This document shows, piece by piece, positions 32,790 through 43,190 of a stretch of 64,000 nt of DNA. Made by a program: the position numbers and the translations under genes. Numbering within the stretch: the first letter of the stretch is position 1; each line of letters starts with the position of its first letter. This DNA is from Glossina fuscipes (Eukaryota; Arthropoda; Insecta; Diptera; Glossinidae): positions 18,694,926 to 18,758,925 of the forward strand of contig NW_023998416.1 in assembly GCF_014805625.2 (NCBI RefSeq). Reading direction: 5' to 3'. The notes beneath the pieces are model-generated. The model had not been told where the DNA came from. It was given only the letters and a program-made list of their open reading frames with translations, and made no database searches.

Positions 32790-35700
32790 CTATTTACATT
32801 TAATAGTCTGGTCCAGTAGTTTTCTCCATAAATCAAATTGTTCGTTCGGCTTAATCATGTGCACGCTAATGGCTTTACGAATGTTACACGAATTGAAAGG
32901 TATACGTCGATTTAGAAAATCATTGATGTGTACGCGTTTGATGCCCAATTGTTGAGCCACAATACCCGTAGTGAAAACATCTTCCAATTTGAAATACACT
33001 TGACGCAATGCTTGCACGTACACGTCGTGTACAATATCACGGGTCATTACGTATGCCGGACCAGTGGTAAAGGGAGGAAAAACTGCAGCTCCAAATTGTC
33101 CAGGAGATACATAATATTTTGATTTTTTATTGCGTATAGGTTTCCATTTCTTTGCCAAACGTCCGTAAATCGTTTTTTTATCCTTGGCATGATTATCCAA
33201 GAAGAATAGCAATTTTGACACATTAATGAACATATCGTCGTCAGTTTTTAAAATAAATGTAGCTTTTTGGCAATGTTGATCAACCCATTCTAAAGATGAA
33301 ATCGTTTTAAGCGTAAGATTGTTGTACGAGTCTATGTAATGGCCTCTTATTAAGTCGCCATAAATGGAATTCTCTTCGGTTAATTGTTTGTTCACGTTCG
33401 CGTCGGCCGTACGCCCTAAAACGAAGGCTATAGATACGTCACGTCGTTCTCCATAATGGCCCCAACTTTGACGTATAGCCAATCTGGCATCAAAATGCTC
33501 CAAAGCCGACGTAATGAGTATTAAAAGTTTCACTTTGGTACCATTTTTCGGGCACAAATAATGTAAATCAATTTCGTCCATTATGTGGCCGCTTTCATAA
33601 ATTTGATAAGTAGGTATACCCTTCGATGGGTCAACCGGTAACTTAGGCGTGGAAATATCGATTTTAACAGCCCCAGCGGCACTGGGAGATTTCGGTTTAG
33701 ATGACGACACAGTTGGTTTAATGGTACTTTTGCTGCTTGACGTACTATTTTTGATGTGAACAAGAACAGCTGCAGGACCTTTAACTGCTACTTTAACGGA
33801 GATCGGTGGGGCCATGCCTTCCGTTTTTCTAACTATCAATGATGCTAAAGCCTCATCCTTTTTCACTTGCTGATTATCTTTAGATATTTTTTTATCGACT
33901 TGCACTTGATCCGTTTCACTTACTAAAAATGAAAAGAAATTGAAGAAAAATGAATGCAAATAAAAGTCGCCTTTTCAATGCCTTATTGGTCGAATGATCA
34001 AAATAAATAAATAATAATATTTGCTTTGATTTGAAAATTGTAAACAATTGCTAAAAAAGAAACGAACAAACACCATCAATCTCAATGGTATATACAGTAA
34101 AAGTTCCTTATTCGCGCTTCCTTCATTCGTGGCTTTTTTTATTCGCGGGTTAAAAAATTGCGATACAATTCCTCCATTCGCGGCTATAAATTTCTTTATT
34201 CGCAGATTCTAATAAGTACATACATAAGAATAAAAGGATGCTAATAGGTATCCAACCGAAATTCCGTATTCGCGGCACGCGAATAAGAAACTTTTACTGT
34301 ATATAAAAAAAAGTTGAATGTTTCGTTCAACTCGGAATGAACCAGTTTTGAACAATTTTAGCAATGTATTTTGAAAGTTGATGTACATTCCAGTTTTTTA
34401 ACATTTCCCGATTGTCCTCACAGATCGAAAAATATAACCGCACCTTCATAGAGTTCTTAATGCTTATTTCGGAAATGGTAAACTGTAATACGTCCTCAAC
34501 CTTCGATGTTGCAATAGATTTTGCAAAACAAAAAAAAAAAAAAAAAAAAAAAAAAAGTTCTTTCCTAACACTCTTGAAGGCTGCAAAAGGAAGATACTTA
34601 CTTTTAGCGAGAGTTTCCGATTGAGCAACAATCGATTCGGTTCCATCCCGTCCCGTGAGGGGTTGTGTTGTGTAATTTTTTAATATTTTATCGGCATTCT
34701 CTATAAATTTTTGCAAATTCGATGTCGGTATTAACACATCAGATTCAGGTATTTTATTAAGGTTATTATTATTGTTGCTGTTGCTGTTGCTGTTACTATC
34801 AGCTATCCCATTCTGTAGCAATTTTTTACTGTCCTTGGCGTCTTTACTTCGCTGTGGACGTTGTTCAGCGTTGTTCGAAGTGGAAATCGGAACGCCACTG
34901 CCATTAGATTGATTAATGTTTCCTGCAAAGACGAGAAAAATACATTTCCTTCACATTGTTTTCTCTCCTATTGTATCACTGCCTTGTTATCGTTTCTTTC
35001 TAAATTAGAGAAAAATATGTTAAATTATTGCTTTTCATTTTTTCACTTTCGTTTAAAATAATTAATAACGTTTTTTGCTACTTAACGTAAAAGATAAGCA
35101 TTGCTTGCACACGGCCATGATGTTATGTAATTGGCAAATACTCAGACAATGTCGCTCAACTTGGACAACGCTATTTAGTTAGTTTACGGAGGGAAGAAAG
35201 GACGCACTCTAGAATTAGCTTAATGTTTTTGTATTTTTAAGGCCGGGTCCATTCAATCGATAACAATATTTATAATAATCAAGAAGAACAAGTAAATACA
35301 CTATAGGGAGCTGCTATTAAACATCCTGCAACACCAATACTGCCATTTATATCACGACTTTTCATAATAAGGCGTTCTACGGGAAATGGTCGAGAAAGTG
35401 ACCAGATCGGAACCGTTTTGAATAGCTTTCGTCCTTGGGCTAAAACGTGCCAGTGTAGCAAATTTGATAAAAATATTTGAAAAACTGCGGCCTGTAAGTT
35501 ATATGCAAGGCGACAAGACGGACAGACACGCTTAGATCGATTCAGAAAATGATTCTGAGTAGATCGGTATAATAAAAGATGAGTCTGTCTCAACTTCTTT
35601 TTTCATCCGGGCAAATTTAAGATCATTATATTAAGGATATTAATATAAGGCAGAATTGCATTCTTATTTTTATATGTTTTGGAAAGATCCGATAAAACTT

Positions 35701-36379
35701 GTTCTCTTTATAATCGTTTTAGTTTATCAAATGAAATTTTGCCATCCATCCATTCTAGAATTAAATTTCTCCAAAGAGGTTAGCAAGATTCTTGTTCTGC
35801 AGGATATTTTCACTAACCCAAATTATTTCCAATCGTTTGTAAATATTCCTCGAACTGTTGTGCATCGTTGTTGTTATTATTGTTGCCAAATGTACTATCA
35901 TCGGGCACATCATCGCTGTCCGGACCGTTGTCATTAGCATTTTCATCAATCGTTGGTTCACGATGATGTACTATCTTTTTGATAAATATTAAATCACTGC
36001 CCGAGTGACTCTTTACGCTATCTTTTAAATTATCGCTGGAATTGTATGTACGATTAAGAGAAGACTTGTCTGCTGTATGCTGCTCACTGCTGACGGAATT
36101 ATTATTTTTGTGACTAACAGCACTGGGCGGCACAGCAGCGTCGTAATCACTCGATTTGTTATTAAATGAACTAATGGGGGGATAAGATATCAGGCTTGCC
36201 GAACGCATGGGCGGTGGTAATAATGTTTGATTAGTTGAATATGAAGCATAAATGAATATGATGAATATGACAGCAGTCAAAACGATTAAAAATCGCAAAA
36301 TTTTAATATTTCGTAAATTTCTCATTCTATTACTTATTACCGCGTTATACAATCGTATCGCCATTAAGCGACGATGCAC
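32790..36379 (-). CDS. Golgi beta-1,3-galactosyltransferase-family protein, three coding exons
   Basis: Exons 36379-35818, 34922-34602 and 33922-32790 join in phase (splits G|GA and A|TA), giving 671 residues. It has type II topology: a short basic cytosolic tail, a membrane anchor at about 28-46 (ILRFLIVLTAVIFIIFIYAS), then a long Ser/Asn/Pro-rich stem to about residue 420. The GT31 catalytic domain follows: AIRQSWG (ends at 449), TDDDMFINV (DxD metal/UDP-sugar site, about 521-529), YVSPGQFGAAVFPPFTTGPA, EDVFTTGIVA (608-617) and cysteines near the end. The family moves galactose or GlcNAc in beta-1,3 linkage onto glycoproteins or glycolipids in the Golgi; the acceptor cannot be told. It resembles Drosophila CG8668/CG8673. 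The stem is longer than in typical vertebrate members. A poly-T/A tract and a MITE sit in the second intron. The ATG at 36379 is the first in frame; a second Met follows at residue 6. Confidence 0.9.
34095..34299. mobile_element. pogo/Tigger-like MITE with TA target duplication
   Basis: This is a 205-bp element in an intron of the galactosyltransferase gene. The left end is CAGTAAAAGTTCCTTATTCG; the right end read inward is CAGTAAAAGTTTCTTATTCG (one mismatch), and both continue to CG. It is flanked by TA on each side, the target used by Tc1/mariner/pogo elements. The interior is built from repeats of a motif close to TTATTCGCGGCT on both strands. It has no coding capacity and was presumably mobilised in trans. 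Confidence 0.85.
35310..35600 (+). repeat. Dispersed repeat family A, copy 3
   Basis: It contains AAATGGTCGAGAAAGTGACC, AACCGTTTTGAATAGCTTTC, TTGATAAAAATATTTGAAAA, GCGACAAGACGGACAGAC and ATCGATTCAGAAAATGATTC. It lies in the first intron of the galactosyltransferase gene, opposite to its transcription. Confidence 0.65.
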
Positions 36380-37439
36380 GGATCACTAATAAAGAAAGCT
36401 ACAAAGCAATAATATTAGGTGATAGATAAGATTTTGCTGGTTTTTTTTTTATGTTTTTGGATTGCTTGGCCGCCCAGCTTTTATTTATTTTTTTTTTTTT
36501 TGTTAAAATGGATTCAACGTTTTGTATTTATGCCTGAAAGGAATATATCTCCACTTCCATTCACTTAGTTGAAGTTTTTTCTCAACTAAAAACAACAAAC
36601 ACAAACGTATTTAATTGCCATAAAAACAAAAACAGGAATGCTGCCGCTACTGGTATGTAGATGAGAAAGACTCTTCTTCTTTTTTTTCGTCAGGCTATGA
36701 TGATGCTATGTATGCATTTACGACGCCTTTGCTTGTTCTGGGTATAGTAGTAAGTCAAGCTAGATGATGAATACTTTTCGCGTTTGTATTAGTTTTGTTC
36801 GTTTGGCTCTTTTTCATGTTTTTTATTTGCTTAGCCATGGAGTATAAAGGAATTTTGTTTTCTTTTCCTCCACACTTCTCAACTACGTATCGATGTTAAA
36901 ATCATTATTTTGCTTATGGTAGTTAGTAACTCTTTTTGCGCTACATGCTTGTTTCCATGCGCAAGTGCGAGTGATGACTTTTGATTATCGATCGGAGAGA
37001 AGAAGCTTGTACGACGACCTCTACTAGCTGTTCGTTCATTTATTTCTACAATAAAAAGAAAAATATATTTATAAACATTGAAAACAATTACGTGTCATAC
37101 AAATAAACATTTGTTATTTCATTTTTACTTAAAATTAACTATTATCATTAACTTTAGCATAGACGTGTTAAATTTTTGTTTTGTCTACGCTCGCTCAATA
37201 ATATCCGGGACCTGTCATATTAAACAAGAAATCTATACTGCTTTATACAAAAGCTTCTTTCGTTCCAGCGACAACTCAAGTGCAAACATTATACGAATTT
37301 CTATTATTTTCAAAACGATTTTTCAAGTGCGTAGATTAAAGATTATTTTTTGAGAAATATTATGAAAACTTTTCCACATCGAAAGCAACAATTTCTTTTG
37401 CTGCTATCGTATAGACAGCGATGATGCGAAGATATAACA
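36380..37439. other. 5' flank of the galactosyltransferase gene
   Basis: AT-rich sequence with several T runs. TTATCGATCG-like sequence (near 36985) is one base from a DRE core on one side. No other gene is recognised. Confidence 0.3.
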
Positions 37440-37895
37440 TGACAGGTAAGAAAATATTCGCTCGCGACCGAATCTTTTATACGCACAAAATATCAAAAAA
37501 GTGAAAAAACTATGCGTAGGCGTGGCCGATTTTTACATTTTTGGTACGAGTGCTGCGCGACCACCATCGTTCCGTCAGTTGAAGTTTGCAAGTAACGATC
37601 AAAAAACCGAAATGGTCTCAGATTATGTTGTACGGTGGTCGTGCCCTTTTGCCTATTTATCCCATTTTCAATACCGACCTGCGTGCAAGAACTTTCAAGC
37701 AGATAGCTTCCTTTTTGCAATCAGATATTAAGGAGATAGACAGATAGACGGACGCAGGGGGGCGTTTTCTAATCTATTCAGAGTTTGATGCTAATCAACA
37801 ATATATATATACTTTGTGGGCTCTCTGAAGCTTTCTTCAAGGGGCTGCAAACCGATTGACAAAATGAGTGTACCCCTGGGATGAGTATAAAAGAA
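37440..37895 (+). repeat. Dispersed repeat family B, copy 5 (most complete compact copy)
   Basis: From AAAATATTCGCTCGCGACCG to CTGGGATGAGTATAAAAGAA, about 450 bp. It contains TGCGCGACCACCATCGTTCC, GATCAAAAAACCGAAATGG, GCCTATTTATCCCATTTTCA, a GACAGATAGACGGACG block, GAGTTTGATGCTAATCAACA and GCTCTCTGAAGCTTTCTTC. Open frames on both strands here are products of the repeat, not genes. Confidence 0.7.
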
Positions 37896-37989
37896 AAATC
37901 TGAAACTTATTCTTGATAATCAAAAAGCAGAATTGCAAGGTATAACTTCCTAATGATGTCAAAGGGTGATTATTCGCTAGAGGGCTTCC

Positions 37990-38390
37990 TAAAGTTCTCA
38001 AAGCCCAACGTTTTCGCTATTTTGCAACAATATTCAATTCTAGTACAACAAAATTTATTTTCGAGACGAGTATCGATGCCTGCCATACGACAAAAAATTT
38101 TCGAATTGAAATCCGAAGGGCCCTATCCACCGCACTCTTCAGATCAAAATCCTCAGCAAGTTTTATCTGTTTGCGAATTTTAAAATGATGCCAGTGCTAT
38201 TACAGAAACTGAAATGCTGCAATCTTAACATCTTTTGCAAATCGTCTTTTAAAGAAAGCATCCAAATGTTAGAGAGGAGTGCAACGATATTATCATTCCT
38301 TATGAATAAAGCCAAATTTTGCAAAAACAAAAAAACAATAAATAAAATGTATTTTTTCACTTAGTCCCGGAACTTATTGCCCAGTATATT
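37990..38390 (+). pseudogene. Second mariner-family transposase relic (3' part)
   Basis: The frame at 38076-38160 reads PAIRQKIFELKSEGPYPPHS then SDQNPQQ. This corresponds to the mariner stretch running into the conserved 'HPPYSPDLAPSD' block that holds the last catalytic aspartate. The sequence ends near AGTCCCGGAACTTATTGCCC, which resembles a mariner inverted-repeat end. The frame is broken after 38183. No 5' half was found. Confidence 0.5.
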
Positions 38391-39179
38391 ATGCAATAAA
38401 TATATTTTATTATATGACAGAAATTAGTATGCTCGAAGCAAAGTTAACCAATACTCAATGCCATGGTAATACTTAAAAATGTTTAATGATGTAATGCATT
38501 ATATTAAAAGTACTTCGCCTAAAACAATTCTTCACCTTCACCTATATCATTATTTATAAGAAGCTGGAAATTAGATCTTATCGCGCTAAAAGTAATTAGT
38601 AAAAGTAGCCAACATTTTTACAAACCACGACGCCCGAAAATAAGATCAACATGGCACAAATTTAGCACAGTAAATTTATGTACCAAATCACTATCCTGTG
38701 CTAAGTTCCATCGTAACGTTGTACAAGTTAGGTTATGTCGTCATAAGAACTCTTACTTTATGTAAGACCTTTTATAAGGAAATATTCCTAAATTGTTCTC
38801 AGCACATCTCCATTTTGCATATGCATGTAGCATGCCATTATAAAATTTTTTATCCTATATAGGGGGCGGTCGGAGCAATAGCCCGACCCCAAGGACCAAA
38901 ACATGTCAACATAAAAAATTGCATTTATTTATACCAAAAATTGCGATCATTAATTTGAATACATATACATACATGGACAGATATTACACATATGTGATTA
39001 TATCAATTCATAAAATGATTCAAACTTGATTGGCATTATAAAAGTTGGATCTACAAAAGTTGTGTTAAGTATTGCTTACACAACGCACGCACGACAGTGT
39101 TCACCTTAGGCTCTGCTCTCTTTGACTACAGTCTTTATATCGTATACCAATTGTGGTTAAGTTTGTATGAACGATTGTC

Positions 39180-39375
39180 ACATACACAAGGACTTTAGAT
39201 AGATGTGTCTTTTATTATATCGTCGATTCAGACTCATATTCCATCTAAACGGTCGTCTGATGTCGGCCGTAATTTTTGATATATTTTGATGAATTTGAAG
39301 TGTTTTGACACAAGGATGAACGCTATTGAAAATGGTTTGGATCGTTTGACTTTTTCGACCACTCCACATTTAATG
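39180..39375 (-). repeat. Dispersed repeat family A, copy 4
   Basis: On the minus strand it reads GTGGTCGAAAAAGTCAAACG, CCAAACCATTTTCAATAGCG, TTCATCCTTGTGTCAAAAC, and later GACCGTTTAGATGG and ATCGACGATATAATAAAAG. Confidence 0.6.
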
Positions 39376-40404
39376 CCCCTCTTTTTTAAAATTCGTTATA
39401 TGAAAAAAAATTGCAATTTTAATTTCTAGATAACACTCGCTCCATAATGGTTTGGTTATTCTCTGATATAATCATTCCTACGAAAACTGAACCTTTATGC
39501 AATAAAAAAGATATAATTTTTGATGTTTCATGGTGAAAATTACTTCATAGTGGCGTAACACTCAACATTACCGAACTTGGATCACGTAGGTCTATTCTTT
39601 GGGCGGGCTTTCATGAAAAGTACGCCTTTGCATGAAAATAAATTGTAAGTTTTGGTGTATTATTATCAAAACGAGTGAATAACTGTATCGGGTGAAGTGG
39701 TGTAGGGTATTTTTACTTATATATTTGTACTTATTTTTAATACAAGTTTTTGCATTTTATGATTAAAATAGATGGAGAATAATAAAGCGATTGATAAGTT
39801 AAATTTGAACCATACCCGCCCGCGGTTCCACACAACGGTATTTCACCATGAAAATAAAAGAAAAATTGTGTTAGGTTTTTTTTTTTTGCTTGTTTAGATT
39901 GCGTTTTAAATTAAGTATTAATTTTTTTTTGTGGATATGCTAAAGAGATTTTCGAAAATAAGTTCAAGGATTCGCTTATAAAGCGATGAGTAATTGACGA
40001 CAATAATTTTCTCGCGTGGGTTCACGCTCTCATTTATCTATCCTTCTGTTTTTAACTTACAAATTCTTTTCCTCTTCTCTCTCAGTTCACGAGTCCGAAG
40101 AAAAATAAATGCATAAATAATTAAAACGGTTTAATAACTCGCTTATCAGTCATTAAAATTAGTTACAAATGTTTTTCAAAAAATAAGTTTTAGTTGAAAT
40201 GCTTCATGAACAGGTAATAAATAATATCAGCTTTTACGTCCTAAAAATAAAAAAATTTTTCTAGAGTTTCCACAATATTAACGAATACGCAATCGTCGAA
40301 GTTACCATAATTTCAATAGAATTTTTACACTTTTTGTTCAAATTTTTCAACAATTGCGCCAAAATTTTAAGTGAATTACACACCAAGTGCGCATACACGT
40401 GTCT

Positions 40405-40960
40405 ACAATCTAGTGATAAATTTGTACGTTTTTCCCTAATTTTGCAAGACGTTGAACCAAGCGCCTTATGCGGTGCCCGCTGGCACACGGAGTGAGAAGA
40501 CGTCACTCGCGCCCCACAGGGAGCAGGGAGGCTCCTTGCAGTTCCAGATCAAGGGCATGTGTATGGCATGCCCTTCCTTCTGGCGGAGGCGAGGCCTATC
40601 TAACTCATCAAGTATTTAGTGTTCCCGCGATTTTGAGGGCAAGCACAGCCACCACGAAACTCCCCTAAGGGCCGTGGAAGAAATGGAAACCAATTGCAGT
40701 TGGGTTGTAAAGTACGTTGATGTAGCAGTAGTCGAGAGCATTGCGCAGGTCATGCCAGTTGTACTCGCCAACGCCTATGCACCATGAGAAAAGATAGGTT
40801 GTGTTTGGTTAAGCGGGATTGTTTGGTAGATCCAAACCTATGTGTAACTACGGTCGCGTAAACTAATGCTAAAAGGTTTATAGTCTAACGTTAAACTCGA
40901 CCTGGATTAGGTGCCCCTCCACGACTTATCTCTACGTACAGAAACTCCTTAAGAACGGAA
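40405..40960. other. Compositional island of unusual GC content
   Basis: About 0.5 kb, starting near the CCTTATGCGGTGCCCGCTGG block, is clearly richer in G and C than anything around it and lacks A/T runs. It contains CCACAGGGAGCAGGGAGG, CTTCTGGCGGAGGCGAGG and CTCCCCTAAGGGCCGTGG. A 66-residue frame (40468-40668) is arginine- and serine-rich and unconvincing. It may be the untranslated or 3' part of a transposon, or foreign DNA. I could not identify it. Confidence 0.5.
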
Positions 40961-41159
40961 GCTTGTAACTGCGGTACTTAATCCTCACTGCTAAGTGCGG
41001 CGTTTTAGGAAGTATCATGGTGGCTGTGGTTTTTATCCTTCCCAAAGCGAATAATTAAATTATTATAGGCCTCAACACTTCCTAGAGTGAATTTACTAAC
41101 CGTACACTTTATATAAATCTGGCATAGCGCCGGTTAACGTATGCTGCTGTGTGTTGCCG

Positions 41160-41290
41160 TAAGGATAAGGTTCGGATTGGACCATTTTTTCGGCCATTTC
41201 CCTTCTAACATCTTATTTTGGAAAGTCGTTATATGAATCACCGCATTAAGCGAAATGGCGTAGGGTATTTAATAGTGTTTGTTGGCAATT
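41160..41290 (-). repeat. Family A fragment joined to a MITE-like fragment
   Basis: 41163-41205 on the minus strand matches the family A signature (GGCCGAAAAAATGGTCCAAT). The adjoining TCGTTATATGAATCACCGCA resembles the TCGAAACCGCGTTATATGAA units of the 7.2-kb element. It then resumes with GGCGTAGGGTATT, like the end of family A. Confidence 0.4.
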
Positions 41291-42799
41291 ATAATACAAC
41301 TAAAATTCATTTCCATCGAAGTTTTCGATTAGGCGATCCCTGATATTCGTCTGCCAAGTGTCCACAATAGCAGTAATAGTATTTAATTTCGTCAAGAATT
41401 ATGTTCAGCTCTACCATGTCTGACTGTAATCTACATTATTTAGCTTACAAATTAAAAAAAGCAACTCATGTACATTTCTATAACGGTGCTTATCATGAAA
41501 ATAACGATTAAATTTCATTCAGAAACTAATTATATATTTGTTCACTTGAAACTACTATTGTTTGCGCTACTTTTTTTTCTTTTTTTGTTTTATAGCTACA
41601 CTCGACTTATTATTACTGTAAGCCGTTGCATCATAAACACAATATATATATAATAAAAGAAGATAGTGTTCTTTGATTTTTTTTTCTTTCATTTTGTGAA
41701 TTTCATTACACATAGCATAAGCGTTTAACATAAAGGAACCACAAGAACCACTTACGAAGATTTAAATGAAGTCTTGCGAATTTTTATTCAAAATCTATAC
41801 ATTGGCGCTACCGGTTTCTTTTAATACAATCGGTATGATAGATTATACAGGTAAGACGGAAGTAACACTGTTAGATGTGTACTTTTTTGAGCAAAAAATT
41901 CATCTCGCTTATGTAAAAAGATACGAACATTACAAGAGAATGAACTATTTTGCATAAGATCAACTGAGGACTTTTAGTTAAAAGATGTCATTATCCTGCT
42001 GTTATAAACAATCGCATATATGTTTAATTGCTGGCAGCACATGCGAAAATTATGAACGAATCATTTCGAATGAGTATACATCTCTTTTCTCCAATAATAA
42101 ATCTTTTTAATAACTCTTCCAAAAGCAATATAATGTAGAGGCTATGCAGATAAAATTGCCCTATTGAACACCCAGAACTGTGCTTATTGGCTTCATACTT
42201 CAACTTTAATTTCAACTTCATCTCGAAAATTGATTTGTGTCCCACCAGACGAAAATCAATCCTGTCAATGAGTACAGCTGCCGATGAAAGGTGTTGAGGT
42301 TTTGCTACATACAATCGACGAGTCTTCAATATGGGAAAAAGCTTTAGTTATTAAGTTATTTCGATTTCATACACTGGAAATGAAACGCATTGCGCAAAAT
42401 GATACTTAAGATAGCTACTACTTTTAAGAAATACGTAATGAATGGATCCGCTTGGCTATTGCTCAAGGCTTCGCCTTGTCATGTAGCCTTGCTTTCTTGT
42501 GTACGAATTGTACAACAGTTTATTGTGATCAATCTTTTGATATTGTTTGATTTGATTGATATTATGCTAGGTTGTTTCAAAGATCTGTTTACGCAGTAAG
42601 TTTAAATTGTTAAAATTTATTGTTTAATAGAAGGTAACTATTAACGAATTATTCGTCGACGACACCAAGTTCATTGACTACTTTTAGGTCTTAATAAATA
42701 ACTTTACTTTAGGGAACTTTAGATTTAATTTGATCCCAACCATATTCGCGTCCAATTTTTTAATGATCCCGATGAGTATTTGTTCCAAGTTTTAGGCTA
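41291..42799. other. AT-rich intergenic stretch, no gene recognised
   Basis: The open frames at 42024-42329 (minus) and 42390-42599 (plus) show no convincing family features. The former has a faint resemblance to a mariner segment and is discussed among the rejected items. Confidence 0.3.
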
Positions 42800-43190
42800 A
42801 TATTGTGTGCCTTTTACATCAAATTTTCAAACTTTGGTTTGTGCCACCTTTGTTCTTTGACCTTTAATTATTTTACAAGGCAATCAGAACATGGTGCAGG
42901 TTTTATACAAAATTTCGTCTTTTTGCATAGGAGCCCCAATTTACTTATTAATGTGGTTATATTCCTCCAGCGATTTAGCTCATTTTCGACACCAACCTGC
43001 GTTCAATGTTTTTGCCAAATTTGAAGTCGACAACTTCACTTTTGCACCCAGGACAGAGGTTTTCGCATGGACGGACGGACATGCTTAAATCGATTTAGAA
43101 TTTGAGGTTGATCAAGAATGTATATACTTTGTGGAGTTCCTGATGGTTCCTTCTAGCTTCTGCAAACGTCGTTCGGTGATGGGTATAAAC
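42800..43190 (+). repeat. Dispersed repeat family B, copy 6
   Basis: It contains CACCAACCTGCGTTCAATG, TTTTTGCCAAATTTGAAGTC, GACAACTTCACTTTTGCACC, GGACGGACGGACATGCTTAA, TGAGGTTGATCAAGAATGTA and GGTGATGGGTATAAAC. Confidence 0.65.

Noticed and set aside
34327..34821. Open frame of 164 residues with a poly-Phe run
   Set aside because: It is exon 2 of the galactosyltransferase read through its splice donor at 34601 into a poly-T tract.
37493..37731. Overlapping 75-76-residue frames on both strands
   Set aside because: They lie wholly inside a noncoding family B repeat; other copies do not keep the frames.
42024..42329. Minus-strand 101-residue frame with a faint mariner resemblance (FIIGEKRCIL versus the usual GDEKWIL)
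   Set aside because: Too weak; no other transposase block or inverted repeat nearby.
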